DNA of 64,000 bases from Actinomadura physcomitrii (GTDB taxonomy: Bacteria; Actinomycetota; Actinomycetes; Streptosporangiales; Streptosporangiaceae), in NCBI RefSeq assembly GCF_008923205.2, contig NZ_WBMS02000009.1, positions 83,638 to 147,637 on the forward strand, given 5' to 3'. The position numbers and the translations under genes were made by a program. Of the stretch, positions 9,969-18,417 are shown one piece after another. Each line of letters opens with the position of its first letter. Position 1 is the stretch's first letter. Under the pieces are notes generated by a model. It had not been told where the DNA came from. It searched no databases and saw only the letters and a program-made list of their open reading frames with translations.

Positions 9969-11672
9969 GTGAGCACGTCAGTGATCGAACCCGGCACGCG
10001 TCTCGCCGGCCGCTACCGGCTCGAGGAGCGCATCAGCGACTCCGGCGGGTCCTCGCTCTGGAAGGCCATCGACGAGATCCTGGCCAGGGCCGTCGCCGTC
10101 CGCACCTTCGACCCCGAGTTCCCCCGCGTCGGCGAGGCCGTCACCTCCGCCCGGGCCGCCAGCCGCCTCACCGATCCCCGCGTCACCCAGGTCTTCGACG
10201 CCGACGACAGCGGCGAGAGCGCCTACGTCGTCAGCGAGTGGGTGGCGGGCGAGACGCTGGAGCAGATGCTCGCCAAGGCCCCCCTCGAACCGGGCCGCGC
10301 CGCGACCCTGCTGTACGAGGCCGCCGAGGCGATCGCCGCCGCGCACGCGGCCGGGCTCGCGCACCTCTGCCTGTCCCCGCGCGACCTGGTCTGGACGACC
10401 GGCGGCACCGTCAAGCTGCTCGGCGTCGCCACCGACGCGGTGCTCGGCGACCGCTACTGCGACGACCCCGCCGCCGAGGACGTCCGCGGCCTCGGCCGGA
10501 TGCTGTACGCGGCGCTCACCGCGCACTGGCCCGGCGACGAGGACGGCTCCGACCTGCCCGCCGCGCCCAAGGGCGAGGACGGCGTCGCGCAGGCGCCCCG
10601 GCAGGTGCAGGCGGGCATCTCGCACGCGATCGACGCGATCGTCTGCCGCTGCCTCGGCATCGGCGCGGCCGAGCCGCTCACCGAGCCCGCCGAGCTGGCG
10701 AAGGCGCTGCGCGGCGTGCCGCGCACCCCGCTGCCGCTGTTCGCGGGCCTCGGCACCGCCGCGCCGCCGCCGCCGCGTCCGGCCGCGCCCAAGCGTCCCG
10801 CGACCCCCTCGACGGCCGCGACGACGCAGCCGCACCAGCCGCCCGTCCCGGAACCGACCCGGCCCGTACACGGCCAGGACGCGCGCGGCCTCGGAAGGCG
10901 CGGGCGCAGCGCGCACGCGCAGCAGGCCCAGCACGGCCAGCAGGCCCAGCACGGCCAGCATGCGCAGCCGGCGCCGTCCGGGCAGGTCCCGCCGCCGCGC
11001 GGCCGGTACGACACGCCCCCGTCGGCGCCCGCGGGCGACGCCGCGACCGTCGCGTCGCACGCCCGCAAGCCCGCCAACCGGGCGCTGCTCGGCATCGCCG
11101 CCGCCGCGCTCACCGTCATCGTCGGGCTCGGCGCCTGGGCGCTGTCCGGCGGCGGCTCCGACGACGGCAAGGGCGCCGCGGGCAAGAAGGCCGACCAGGG
11201 GCAGAAGAGCCAGCCGCCCAAGCCCGCCACGGTGAAGCTGAAGATCCAGGACGCGTCCGCCACGCAGAGCCCGGCCGACCAGCACCCCGACGGGACCAGC
11301 CGGAAGAACCCCTCGGCGGTCATCGACGGCGACCCCGGCACGGTGTGGGAGACCCAGACGTACTCGTCCGAGCAGTTCGGCAACTACCTCAAGGCCCTCG
11401 GCGTCACACTGACCCTGGGCACCCCGGCCAAGGTGTCGACGATCAAAGTCGACTGCCCGGCGTCCGGCGGCACTCTGCAGGTCAGGATCGGCGACTCCCG
11501 CGCCCCGGGCGCCATGAAGCCGATCGGCGAGCAGTCCTGCCACCGGGGCGAGCTGACCTTCGCGGCGAATCCGGCGGTGCAGGGCCAGTACGTGCTGGTC
11601 TGGTTCACCCGGCTGCCCGACGGCCTCAAGGGCAAGCTCAACGAGATCTCCATCAACGGGACGGCCGGCTGA
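9969..11672 (+). CDS. pseudokinase-TM-discoidin-like protein (detached MurJ C-terminal module)
   Basis: A 567-residue membrane protein. Residues 1-260 follow a Ser/Thr kinase fold but lack the catalytic residues: the ATP lysine is Arg (AVAVRTFD), the HRD loop reads CLSPRDLVW and no DFG is present. A Pro-rich linker with QQAQHGQ-type repeats follows, then one transmembrane helix (about 371-393) and an extracellular F5/8 C (discoidin-like) domain (about 415-567). The order matches the C-terminal half of mycobacterial MviN, whose pseudokinase binds FhaA when phosphorylated by PknB. The GTG at 9969 begins 179 nt after murJ. A scaffold role in cell-wall control is inferred. Confidence 0.85.
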   Translation: MSTSVIEPGTRLAGRYRLEERISDSGGSSLWKAIDEILARAVAVRTFDPEFPRVGEAVTSARAASRLTDPRVTQVFDADDSGESAYVVSEWVAGETLEQMLAKAPLEPGRAATLLYEAAEAIAAAHAAGLAHLCLSPRDLVWTTGGTVKLLGVATDAVLGDRYCDDPAAEDVRGLGRMLYAALTAHWPGDEDGSDLPAAPKGEDGVAQAPRQVQAGISHAIDAIVCRCLGIGAAEPLTEPAELAKALRGVPRTPLPLFAGLGTAAPPPPRPAAPKRPATPSTAATTQPHQPPVPEPTRPVHGQDARGLGRRGRSAHAQQAQHGQQAQHGQHAQPAPSGQVPPPRGRYDTPPSAPAGDAATVASHARKPANRALLGIAAAALTVIVGLGAWALSGGGSDDGKGAAGKKADQGQKSQPPKPATVKLKIQDASATQSPADQHPDGTSRKNPSAVIDGDPGTVWETQTYSSEQFGNYLKALGVTLTLGTPAKVSTIKVDCPASGGTLQVRIGDSRAPGAMKPIGEQSCHRGELTFAANPAVQGQYVLVWFTRLPDGLKGKLNEISINGTAG

Positions 11673-11879
11673 CCGCGCCGCGCGCGGGCCGCCCCGGCCG
11701 CGTCCGCGGGCGGTGCGGAGCCTCGCGACCTGTGACGTGAGCTGCCCGTTGTCTGTATCGTGCCTGTGAGCATCCATGTCCCCTCGCCCCCAGGAAACCG
11801 TGGTGACCACCCGAGCAGCCGGAGCCGGCCGCAGCCGCCCGGCACCGGCAGGGCGGCCCGTACGAGAAAGCGGTCGCTC

Positions 11880-12503
11880 ATGACGTCGGTGAGCATGCGT
11901 CGAGTCGACGAGGTCCCCGACAAGGAGCTCCTCGCCCGGCACGCCCAGGGCGACCCGCACGCCTTCGCCGAGCTGGTGCACCGGCACCGGGACCGGATGT
12001 GGGCGGTCGCGCTGCGCACCCTCGGCGACCCGGAGGAGGCCGCCGACGCCCTGCAGGACGCGTGCCTGTCGGCGTTCCGCGCCGCCGGCCGGTTCCGCGG
12101 CGACGCCGCCGTCACCACCTGGCTGCACCGGATCGTGGTGAACGCCTGCCTCGACCGGATCCGCCGCAAGTCCGTCCGGCCCGCCACCCCGATGGGCGAC
12201 GACGCGACCTTCGACGCCGTCGCGCCGAAGATGCCCGACCCGACCGACGCGCACGGCGTGTCGCTGGACGTCCGGACCGCGCTGGAGCAGCTGCCGTTCG
12301 AGCAGCGCGCCGCGCTGGTGCTGGTCGACATGATGGGCTACTCCGTCGACGACGCCGCCGAGGTGATGGAGGTCCCGCCCGGGACGATCAAGAGCCGGTG
12401 CGCGCGGGGCCGCGCGCGGCTCGCGCCACTTCTGACCCACCACCGGAACCGACGCGACTCCAAAAACGTCGGAGGTGTGGAAGGAGGTGGCATGCCCAAG
12501 TGA
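11880..12503 (+). CDS. sigM: ECF RNA polymerase sigma factor (SigM-like)
   Basis: A 207-residue ECF sigma factor. Region 2 covers about residues 20-95 (HAFAELVHRHRDRMWAVALR, then DALQDACLSAFRAAGRFRG) and region 4 covers about 135-185 (LPFEQRAALVLVDMMGYSV, then VPPGTIKSRCARGRARL). The ATG at 11880 gives the shortest sensible N-terminus; the frame stays open upstream and a second ATG lies at 11895. Its stop overlaps the anti-sigma start as GTGA, the usual coupled arrangement. Position after murJ and before trxB-trxA equals sigM of M. tuberculosis. Target promoters cannot be told from this window. Confidence 0.92.
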   Translation: MTSVSMRRVDEVPDKELLARHAQGDPHAFAELVHRHRDRMWAVALRTLGDPEEAADALQDACLSAFRAAGRFRGDAAVTTWLHRIVVNACLDRIRRKSVRPATPMGDDATFDAVAPKMPDPTDAHGVSLDVRTALEQLPFEQRAALVLVDMMGYSVDDAAEVMEVPPGTIKSRCARGRARLAPLLTHHRNRRDSKNVGGVEGGGMPK

Positions 12504-13282
12504 ACCCCGCACATCTTGACTACGACGTCCTGGCCGACCTGGCCGAAGGACTGCTCGAAGACGATCAGGCCGCCTCCGTCAACGCGCACCTCGAATCCTG
12601 CGCCGAGTGCCGGGACCGCTCCGCCGATCTTGCGGACGTCTCCCGGATCCTCGCGGAGGCGCCCGCGCCTCCCATGCCGCCCGAGCTGGCCGAGCGCATC
12701 GACACCGCCATCGCGGCGGAGTCGATGCACAACGCCACCGTGGTGAGCATGGAGCAGCGGCGCGGAAGGCGGCATTGGCGGATACTGTCCGCCGCGGCGG
12801 CGGCGATCGTCGTCGTCGGCGGCGGAGCGACGGTCGGCAAGATCGCGCTGGACGGCTCGGACGGCACCGGCAGCCAGGCGTCGACCCCGCCGCAGGGGGA
12901 CAGCGCGCGGCGCATGTCGGCCGGTGCGGCGCCGCACCAGGCCGCACCATCGGAGTCCGCGCTGGCCGCGGGCGCCTTCAAGGTCACCCGCAGCGGCACC
13001 GAGTACCGGGCCGGGAAGGTCGCCGGCCAGCTCGGCCGGCTGCTCGGCAAGGGGCAGGAGCTGCGGCTCCAGGGGGCCCCGCCGACCGCGCAGATGTCCG
13101 GCTGCGTCACCGGCGTCGCCCATGGTCGCACGCCCGCGCTGGTCGACCAGGCCAGCTACGACGGGCGAGCCGCGACGGTGATAGCCCTTCCCGGCGGCCG
13201 GGCGGGCAGCTGGGACGTCTGGGTCGTCGGCCCGGACTGCAGCGCGCAGGACCCGCACGTGCTCGAGCACGAGCCGGCCTGA
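12500..13282 (+). CDS. zinc anti-sigma factor (RsmA-like)
   Basis: A 260-residue single-pass membrane anti-sigma factor. The N-terminal anti-sigma domain carries the zinc motif HxxxCxxC at H30, C34 and C37. A transmembrane helix follows around residues 95-115 (LSAAAAAIVVVGGGATVG), then an extracytoplasmic domain with two cysteines. The GTG at 12500 overlaps the sigM stop by 4 nt and has AAGGAGGTGG about 10 nt upstream, which lies inside the end of sigM. It should hold SigM at the membrane until a signal releases it. Confidence 0.88.
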   Translation: MNPAHLDYDVLADLAEGLLEDDQAASVNAHLESCAECRDRSADLADVSRILAEAPAPPMPPELAERIDTAIAAESMHNATVVSMEQRRGRRHWRILSAAAAAIVVVGGGATVGKIALDGSDGTGSQASTPPQGDSARRMSAGAAPHQAAPSESALAAGAFKVTRSGTEYRAGKVAGQLGRLLGKGQELRLQGAPPTAQMSGCVTGVAHGRTPALVDQASYDGRAATVIALPGGRAGSWDVWVVGPDCSAQDPHVLEHEPA

Positions 13283-13304
13283 CCCACCGCCCGCGCGAAG
13301 GCCA

Positions 13305-13329
13305 GGGGGCGGCCTGGGGACCCGCCCCC
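13305..13329. terminator. hairpin between convergent anti-sigma and hydrolase genes
   Basis: An 8-bp perfect GC stem (GGGGGCGG with CCGCCCCC) around a 9-nt loop, sitting in the gap between two convergent genes. No U-tract follows, as is common in high-GC actinomycetes. Confidence 0.5.
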
Positions 13330-13532
13330 GCGGTGACGGCCGCCTCTCCACCCCCTCGATGATCAGTTTTTCCCGAGCGGCGCTCGACGAGCAGCGCCGC
13401 GTAACAGCCGGGCACGTGCCCATCATCTACGCTGCGCAGCGACCAGCGACACTCCGTGATCAGCGGCGCCGCTTCTTGGCGGGCAGCCCACGGCCCGATT
13501 ATGGGCACCGCCTCCGACATTCCCCCGGCCCG

Positions 13533-14105
13533 CTACAGCGACGCCACGAAGTCGAGCGCGATCGTCCAGGCGCGCTCGGCGGCCTCGGGCTCGTAGTCGG
13601 GCAGGTCCGGATCCGTGAACAGGTGCCCGGCGCCGCGGTAGCGGAACACCTCCACGTCCGCGCCCGCCTTGCGCATCCGCAGGTACCAGGCGTTCAGCCA
13701 GTCGACCGGCTCGAAGGTGTCGGGGTCGGCGACGTGCAGCTGCACGGGGATCTCGGTGGACGCGTCGTCGGCCAGGTCCGACGTCCCGTGCATCAGCAGC
13801 AGGCCGCGCGCCCGGTCGTCGCCGAGGGCCAGGTTCTGCGCGATGGACCCGCCGAGCGAGAACCCGGCGTACACGAGCCCGTCCCCGTCCAGCAGCGGCG
13901 CCGCCGCCGCGACCGCGCGGCGCAGCAGCTCGTCCCGGCCGATCTCCTCCTTGATCTCGACGCCCTCGTCCGGCGTGTCGACGACCCGGCCGCCGTACAG
14001 GTCGGGGACGGTGACGTCGTGCCCCGCGGCGCGGAGCCGGTCCGCCGCCTGGTGCACGGCCGGACGCAGCCCGTACATCGAGTGGAGAAGCAGAATGCGT
14101 GCCAT
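13533..14105 (-). CDS. dienelactone hydrolase family protein
   Basis: A 190-residue alpha/beta hydrolase of the dienelactone hydrolase type. The first strand is [15 protein letters not shown]. The nucleophile elbow reads YAGFSLGGS, with serine where classical dienelactone hydrolases have cysteine. The late acid and histidine lie in [14 protein letters not shown] and [14 protein letters not shown]. It is cytosolic and probably an esterase or lactonase of unknown substrate. The ATG at 14105 was chosen because the fold begins there, although the frame is open upstream. It is divergent from trxB, with about 110 nt to the SigR-type promoter. Confidence 0.8.
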   Translation of the reverse strand: MARILLLHSMYGLRPAVHQAADRLRAAGHDVTVPDLYGGRVVDTPDEGVEIKEEIGRDELLRRAVAAAAPLLDGDGLVYAGFSLGGSIAQNLALGDDRARGLLLMHGTSDLADDASTEIPVQLHVADPDTFEPVDWLNAWYLRMRKAGADVEVFRYRGAGHLFTDPDLPDYEPEAAERAWTIALDFVASL

Positions 14106-14218
14106 GGCCACCACCCTATGGCTGTCCCGCCCGGTCCCCCGGGCCGCCCGCGCACCGGCCCGGGGGGAGCGTCGGGAGCGCATTGCGGGGCAGGTCACGG
14201 GTCAGGCGGCGCATGCCG

Positions 14219-14244
14219 GGAATCCCCTGGCCCTAGGATCGGTT
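14219..14244 (+). promoter_or_regulatory. SigR-type promoter for trxB-trxA
   Basis: GGAAT at 14219-14223 and GTT at 14242-14244 are separated by exactly 18 nt. This matches the Streptomyces SigR consensus GGAAT-N18-GTT. It lies 60 nt upstream of trxB, and trxBA is a known SigR target in Streptomyces, so thiol-oxidative-stress control is inferred. No SigR gene is in the window. Confidence 0.75.
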
Positions 14245-14304
14245 GACGCGACTGGCAGGCCGTGCGGTGAGGCCACCGAAGGCCAAGAGGAGAGGCGCAC
14301 AACA

Positions 14305-15258
14305 GTGAGCGACGTCCGTAACGTCATCATCATCGGGTCGGGCCCCGCGGGCTACACGGCCGCGATCTATGCGGCCCGCGGCGACCTGAAGCCGCTGCTG
14401 TTCGAGGGGTCGGTGACCGCCGGCGGCGCGCTGATGAACACCACCGACGTGGAGAACTTCCCCGGCTTCCCCGACGGCGTCATGGGCCCCGACCTGATGG
14501 ACAACCTGCGCAAGCAGGCCGAGCGGTTCGGCGCCGAGCTGGTCACCGACGACGTCACCGAGGTCGACCTCGCCGCCGACCCGAAGGTCGTCAAGGTCGG
14601 CGACGAGACGTACCTGGCCAGGGCGGTCGTCGTCGCGACCGGGTCCGGCTACCGCGAGCTCGGCCTGCCGGACGAGAAGCGGCTCTCCGGACGCGGCGTG
14701 TCCTGGTGCGCCACCTGCGACGGCTTCTTCTTCCGCGAGCAGGACATCGCCGTGGTCGGCGGCGGCGACACCGCGATGGAGGAGGCGATCTTCCTGACCA
14801 AGTTCGCCCGCTCCGTCACCGTGATCCACCGCCGCGACGAGCTGCGCGCCTCCAAGATCATGCAGGACCGGGCGTTCGCCAACGACAAGATCCGCTTCCT
14901 GTGGGACAGCGAGGTCGTGAAGATCGACGGCGAGGACCGCGTCACCGGCGTGCAGGTCCGCAACCTCAAGACCGGCGAGCAGAGCCCGCTCGAGATCACC
15001 GGCCTGTTCATCGCGATCGGCCACGACCCGCGCAGCGAGCTGTTCACCGGCCAGCTCGAGACCGACGCCGACGGGTACCTCCTCGTGGACGCCCCGACCA
15101 CCCGGACGAAGATTCCCGGCGTGTTCGCCTGCGGCGACGTGGTCGACCACATCTACCGTCAAGCCATCACCGCGGCCGCCAGCGGCTGCTCGGCGGCCAT
15201 CGACGCCGAGCGCTGGCTCCAGGACCAGGACGCCGCGGAGACCGTCCCGCAGGCCTGA
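14305..15258 (+). CDS. trxB: thioredoxin-disulfide reductase
   Basis: A 317-residue FAD/NADPH flavoprotein that reduces thioredoxin. The N-terminal FAD motif is [18 protein letters not shown], the redox pair is C135-A-T-C138, the NADPH motif is [12 protein letters not shown], and the second FAD motif is [10 protein letters not shown]. The GTG at 14305 follows AAGAGGAGAGG. It is followed by trxA after about 90 nt, forming a trxBA unit under the SigR-type promoter. Length matches actinobacterial TrxB. Confidence 0.96.
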   Translation: MSDVRNVIIIGSGPAGYTAAIYAARGDLKPLLFEGSVTAGGALMNTTDVENFPGFPDGVMGPDLMDNLRKQAERFGAELVTDDVTEVDLAADPKVVKVGDETYLARAVVVATGSGYRELGLPDEKRLSGRGVSWCATCDGFFFREQDIAVVGGGDTAMEEAIFLTKFARSVTVIHRRDELRASKIMQDRAFANDKIRFLWDSEVVKIDGEDRVTGVQVRNLKTGEQSPLEITGLFIAIGHDPRSELFTGQLETDADGYLLVDAPTTRTKIPGVFACGDVVDHIYRQAITAAASGCSAAIDAERWLQDQDAAETVPQA

Positions 15259-15347
15259 CCGGGGCCCGCGGACGACCGACCGCACGGCCCGCACACCCGG
15301 CCCGGCGCCCGTGGCGCGCGCCGGACCCGCTCACCGAAGGAGACACC

Positions 15348-15662
15348 ATGAAAGCCGTGACCGACGCCGACTTCGCCTCCGAGGTCCTGGACGCCGACAA
15401 GCCCGTCCTGGTCGACTTCTGGGCCGAGTGGTGCGGCCCGTGCCGGATGGTGGCGCCGATCCTGGAGGAGATCTCCCAGGCGCACGGCGACAAGCTCGAG
15501 ATCGTCAAGCTGAACATCGACGAGAACCCGCAGGTGCCGGCCAAGTACGGCGTCATGCAGATCCCGACGATGAACGTCTACAAGAACGGCGAGGTCGTCA
15601 AGCAGATCATGGGCGCCAAGCCGAAGGCCGCCCTGCTCCGCGACCTCGCCGAGTTCCTCTGA
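15348..15662 (+). CDS. trxA: thioredoxin
   Basis: A 104-residue thioredoxin with the classical active site W28-C29-G30-P31-C32 and the cis-proline region MQIPTMNVYKNGE. The ATG at 15348 has GAAGGAGA a few bases upstream. It is likely cotranscribed with trxB. The gene ends just before a strong hairpin. In M. tuberculosis the next gene is cwlM; here a convergent protein kinase gene is found instead. Confidence 0.96.
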   Translation: MKAVTDADFASEVLDADKPVLVDFWAEWCGPCRMVAPILEEISQAHGDKLEIVKLNIDENPQVPAKYGVMQIPTMNVYKNGEVVKQIMGAKPKAALLRDLAEFL

Positions 15663-15683
15663 TCCCACGTGGCGAGCACGGCC

Positions 15684-15720
15684 CGCGCGGCCCGGTACCC
15701 CCGCGGTACCGGGCCGCGCG
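15684..15720. terminator. bidirectional terminator hairpin trxA / kinase
   Basis: A perfect 16-bp stem (15684-15699 with 15705-15720) closes a 5-nt loop. It separates convergent trxA and the kinase gene and can act on both strands. Confidence 0.85.
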
Positions 15721-15731
15721 CCGTCCAGGGG

Positions 15732-17396
15732 TCAGGAAGCCGGGCAGTCCTTGATGGACGGGTCGTTCGCCTTGCAGGCGTCGCGGTGGGCCTTTAGCTC
15801 CGTCAGCTTCGCCTCGGCCGACTGCTGCCCGATGAACGCGAGGCCGCCCTTCGTCACCGCCGCCGCGTCCGACGCCGGCAGCTCGCTCACCGGGATGTCG
15901 CTGTCGGCGATCTTCTTCTGCTCGCAGCTGTCCTGGCCCCGGCCCTTGACGACGACGACCTTGCCGGACTCCTCTGTCAGGATGTACCTGCACACCCGGT
16001 CTTTCAGGGCCTTCAGGGCGGACGGCCCGTCCACCGTGTAGGTGTCCCTTACTTGCGTCCGCAGGTCTTGCGGCAGGTCCGCGAGCAGGATCGGCGGGTT
16101 CGGTTGCTGATCGGCCTTGCGGGACATGCTGATGCCCGGCACCTTCTGCGTCGTCCCCCGGTACAGGACGACCCTGCCGTCCTCCGCGCCGATGTAGTAC
16201 CCGTTCCGGACGTTGTACACGAACAGCGAACCAGCGGTCACGATGCTTACCACGACGATGCCCGCGGCCACGGCCAGCCACGTCCACCGGCGCATGCCGG
16301 AGCCTCGCCCGGGACGCCCCGCCACCAGGCGGTCGGGCGGCATCGTCGGGTACCGCACGTGGTCCGGGTCCCCGGTCGGCTCGGACAGGTCCTGTTCTGG
16401 TGCGGCGGGCTGCGGAGCCTGCGTCATCTCCACGCTCGGCATCCCCGACGCGGGCGTCGCGGTGGACGGCCCCTCTTCGCCCGGCTGCCAACTCACGGAC
16501 GCGGGCGCCGGCACGCCCGGCGCGGCCCCGCCCAGCACGGGACGGGGTGCGGTGCTTCGCGACGGGGCGTTCTCCGGCGCCGGACGTCCGGACGCGCCGA
16601 CCAGCCGCATCAGCAGCGCGTGCGCGGTGGGCCTGCGTGCGGGGTCCTTGTCGAGGCAGGAGAGGATCAGCTCCCGCATCGGCCCCTGGAGACCGCCGAG
16701 GTCCGGGTCCGCGTGGGAGATGCGCGCGATCACCGCGGGCAGCGGGCTCGTCCCGAACGGCGGCCGGCCCAGCGCCGCGAACGCCATCACCGAGCCCCAC
16801 GCGAAGACGTCGCTCGGCGGGCCGACCCGCCGCCCCGCCGCCTGCTCCGGGGACATGTAGGCCGGGGTGCCGATCAGGCCGCCGGAAACGGTCGTGCTCG
16901 CCTCGATGATGCGGGCGATCCCGAAGTCGATGACCCGCGGCCCGTCCGCCCCGATGAGGACGTTGGCCGGCTTGAAGTCGCGGTGCACGATGCCCGCCTC
17001 GTGGATGGCCACCAGCGCGGTCGCCGTCGCCACGGACAGCCGGTGCAGCGCGTTGCCCGTCCGGGGGCCGTCCGACCGGACGACCTGCTGGAGGGACGGC
17101 CCGTCGACGTACTCGCTCACCACGTACGGGCGGTCGCCGCCCAGGTCGGCCGCGATGATCTGGGCCGTGCAGAACGGCGCGACCCGCCGGGCGACCTCCA
17201 GCTCCTTCGCCAGCGCGCCGCGGTCCTCCCGTCCCGAGACCAGCCCGTCGTGCAGCACCTTGACCGCGACGAGCGTCCCGTCCCCGGCCCGCCCCTGGTA
17301 CACCACGCCCTGGCCGCCCGCGCCCAGCCTGCCGAGGATCTCGAAACCGCCGAGTCGTCGCGGATCGCGCTCGCCCAGCGGTCCGACTGGCTGCAT
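15732..17396 (-). CDS. transmembrane Ser/Thr protein kinase
   Basis: A 554-residue receptor-like kinase. The cytoplasmic kinase domain (about 17-270) has the glycine loop LGAGGQGVVY, ATP lysine K46, catalytic D140 in HRDFKPANV, the DFG motif and GTPAYMSPEQ, so it should be active. A Pro-rich juxtamembrane segment leads to one transmembrane helix (about 366-390) and a ~160-residue extracellular domain with three cysteines that is not PASTA-like. The ATG at 17396 follows a short intergenic stretch. It sits where cwlM lies in M. tuberculosis. The extracellular ligand is unknown. Confidence 0.9.
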   Translation of the reverse strand: MQPVGPLGERDPRRLGGFEILGRLGAGGQGVVYQGRAGDGTLVAVKVLHDGLVSGREDRGALAKELEVARRVAPFCTAQIIAADLGGDRPYVVSEYVDGPSLQQVVRSDGPRTGNALHRLSVATATALVAIHEAGIVHRDFKPANVLIGADGPRVIDFGIARIIEASTTVSGGLIGTPAYMSPEQAAGRRVGPPSDVFAWGSVMAFAALGRPPFGTSPLPAVIARISHADPDLGGLQGPMRELILSCLDKDPARRPTAHALLMRLVGASGRPAPENAPSRSTAPRPVLGGAAPGVPAPASVSWQPGEEGPSTATPASGMPSVEMTQAPQPAAPEQDLSEPTGDPDHVRYPTMPPDRLVAGRPGRGSGMRRWTWLAVAAGIVVVSIVTAGSLFVYNVRNGYYIGAEDGRVVLYRGTTQKVPGISMSRKADQQPNPPILLADLPQDLRTQVRDTYTVDGPSALKALKDRVCRYILTEESGKVVVVKGRGQDSCEQKKIADSDIPVSELPASDAAAVTKGGLAFIGQQSAEAKLTELKAHRDACKANDPSIKDCPAS

Positions 17397-17537
17397 CGCT
17401 GCTCCCCGGGTGCGTCCGCGTCTGCCCGACCTGGGCCCGAGATTAGACGGCGGAGCACGCCTCCGGGTTCGGGGCGCACGGACCGGTCGTGGCCGGTCCA
17501 GGCCGCGGCCGCCCGGCCAAGGACGGCTGAACGCGTC

Positions 17538-18155
17538 TCAGACGGGCCGGAGCGCGCCTTCCGGGGTCATGGAGCCCAGCAGCCGTTCCAGGGCGACCTC
17601 GACGTCCTCACGCCACGACAGGGCCGACTTCAGCTCCAGCCGCAGCCGCGGGTACCGGTGGTGCGGGCGGATCGTCTTGAACCCCACCGACAGCAGGTAG
17701 TCGGCCGGCACCATGCAGCCGCCCTCCTCGTCCTTCAGGTCCCCGAACGCCTCGATCGCCTTCACCGCGCGGCGCGTCAGGTCCTTCGCGACGCCCTGCA
17801 CGAGCATCCGGCCGAGCCCGCCGCCCGCGAACTCCGGCAGGATGTGCGCCGTCATCAGCAGCACCGCGTCCGCGCTCACCGGGCTCGTCGGGAACGCCAC
17901 CGACCGCGGCACGTACAGCGGCGGCGCGAACATCACGAACCCCGCCGGCACGTCGTCCACGTACGCGATCTTCCCGCAGGAGCCCCACTCCAGCAGCGTG
18001 GAGGAGATCCACGCCTCCTTCTCCAGCGCCGCGCCGCCGCTCGCCTCCGCCCGGTCGCGGCTGACCGGATCCAGCTCCCAGAACACGCAGCCGCGACAGC
18101 GGTGCGGGAGATCGTCCAGATTGTCCAGCGTGATGTTGACGAGACGACGCGACAC
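17538..18155 (-). CDS. GNAT family N-acetyltransferase (Rv3916c position)
   Basis: A 205-residue protein with a GNAT core. The acetyl-CoA loop region is LPEFAGGGLGRMLVQGVAKDL, and the N-terminus has a CRGCVFWELD block typical of the conserved actinobacterial GNAT gene near parB. The GTG at 18155 was chosen because homology-like sequence begins at NITLDNLDDLPHRC; the upstream GGGGGTG is a possible ribosome site. It is divergent from the aminotransferase gene. Its substrate is unknown. Confidence 0.75.
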   Translation of the reverse strand: MSRRLVNITLDNLDDLPHRCRGCVFWELDPVSRDRAEASGGAALEKEAWISSTLLEWGSCGKIAYVDDVPAGFVMFAPPLYVPRSVAFPTSPVSADAVLLMTAHILPEFAGGGLGRMLVQGVAKDLTRRAVKAIEAFGDLKDEEGGCMVPADYLLSVGFKTIRPHHRYPRLRLELKSALSWREDVEVALERLLGSMTPEGALRPV

Positions 18156-18417
18156 CGGGCCGGCACCCCCTGCTGCATCCTCGTCCGCCGGGCGAAGACC
18201 CCCGCCGCGGCCGGGACCTTCAAGGCGGATCGCCCACTTGCGCGGAAGCTCCCGGCAACAGACCGGGATCCTCGGGCATCGTATCGGACGGGGGACGAGC
18301 GGCCGGGCAGCGCGCCAGGTGCGGAAACCGCAGATCCGCAAGGTACGGGGTTCGCCCGGTCCCCCCGGAGCCGATGCCGTAACTTTGCGGTCAAGCCAGC
18401 CCCACCGGAGGTGCCTC

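Noticed and set aside
10900..10975. Tandem short repeats (CAGCACGGCCAGCAGG type) as a CRISPR or regulatory repeat
   Set aside because: They encode the Gln/His-rich linker of the pseudokinase and have no spacers.
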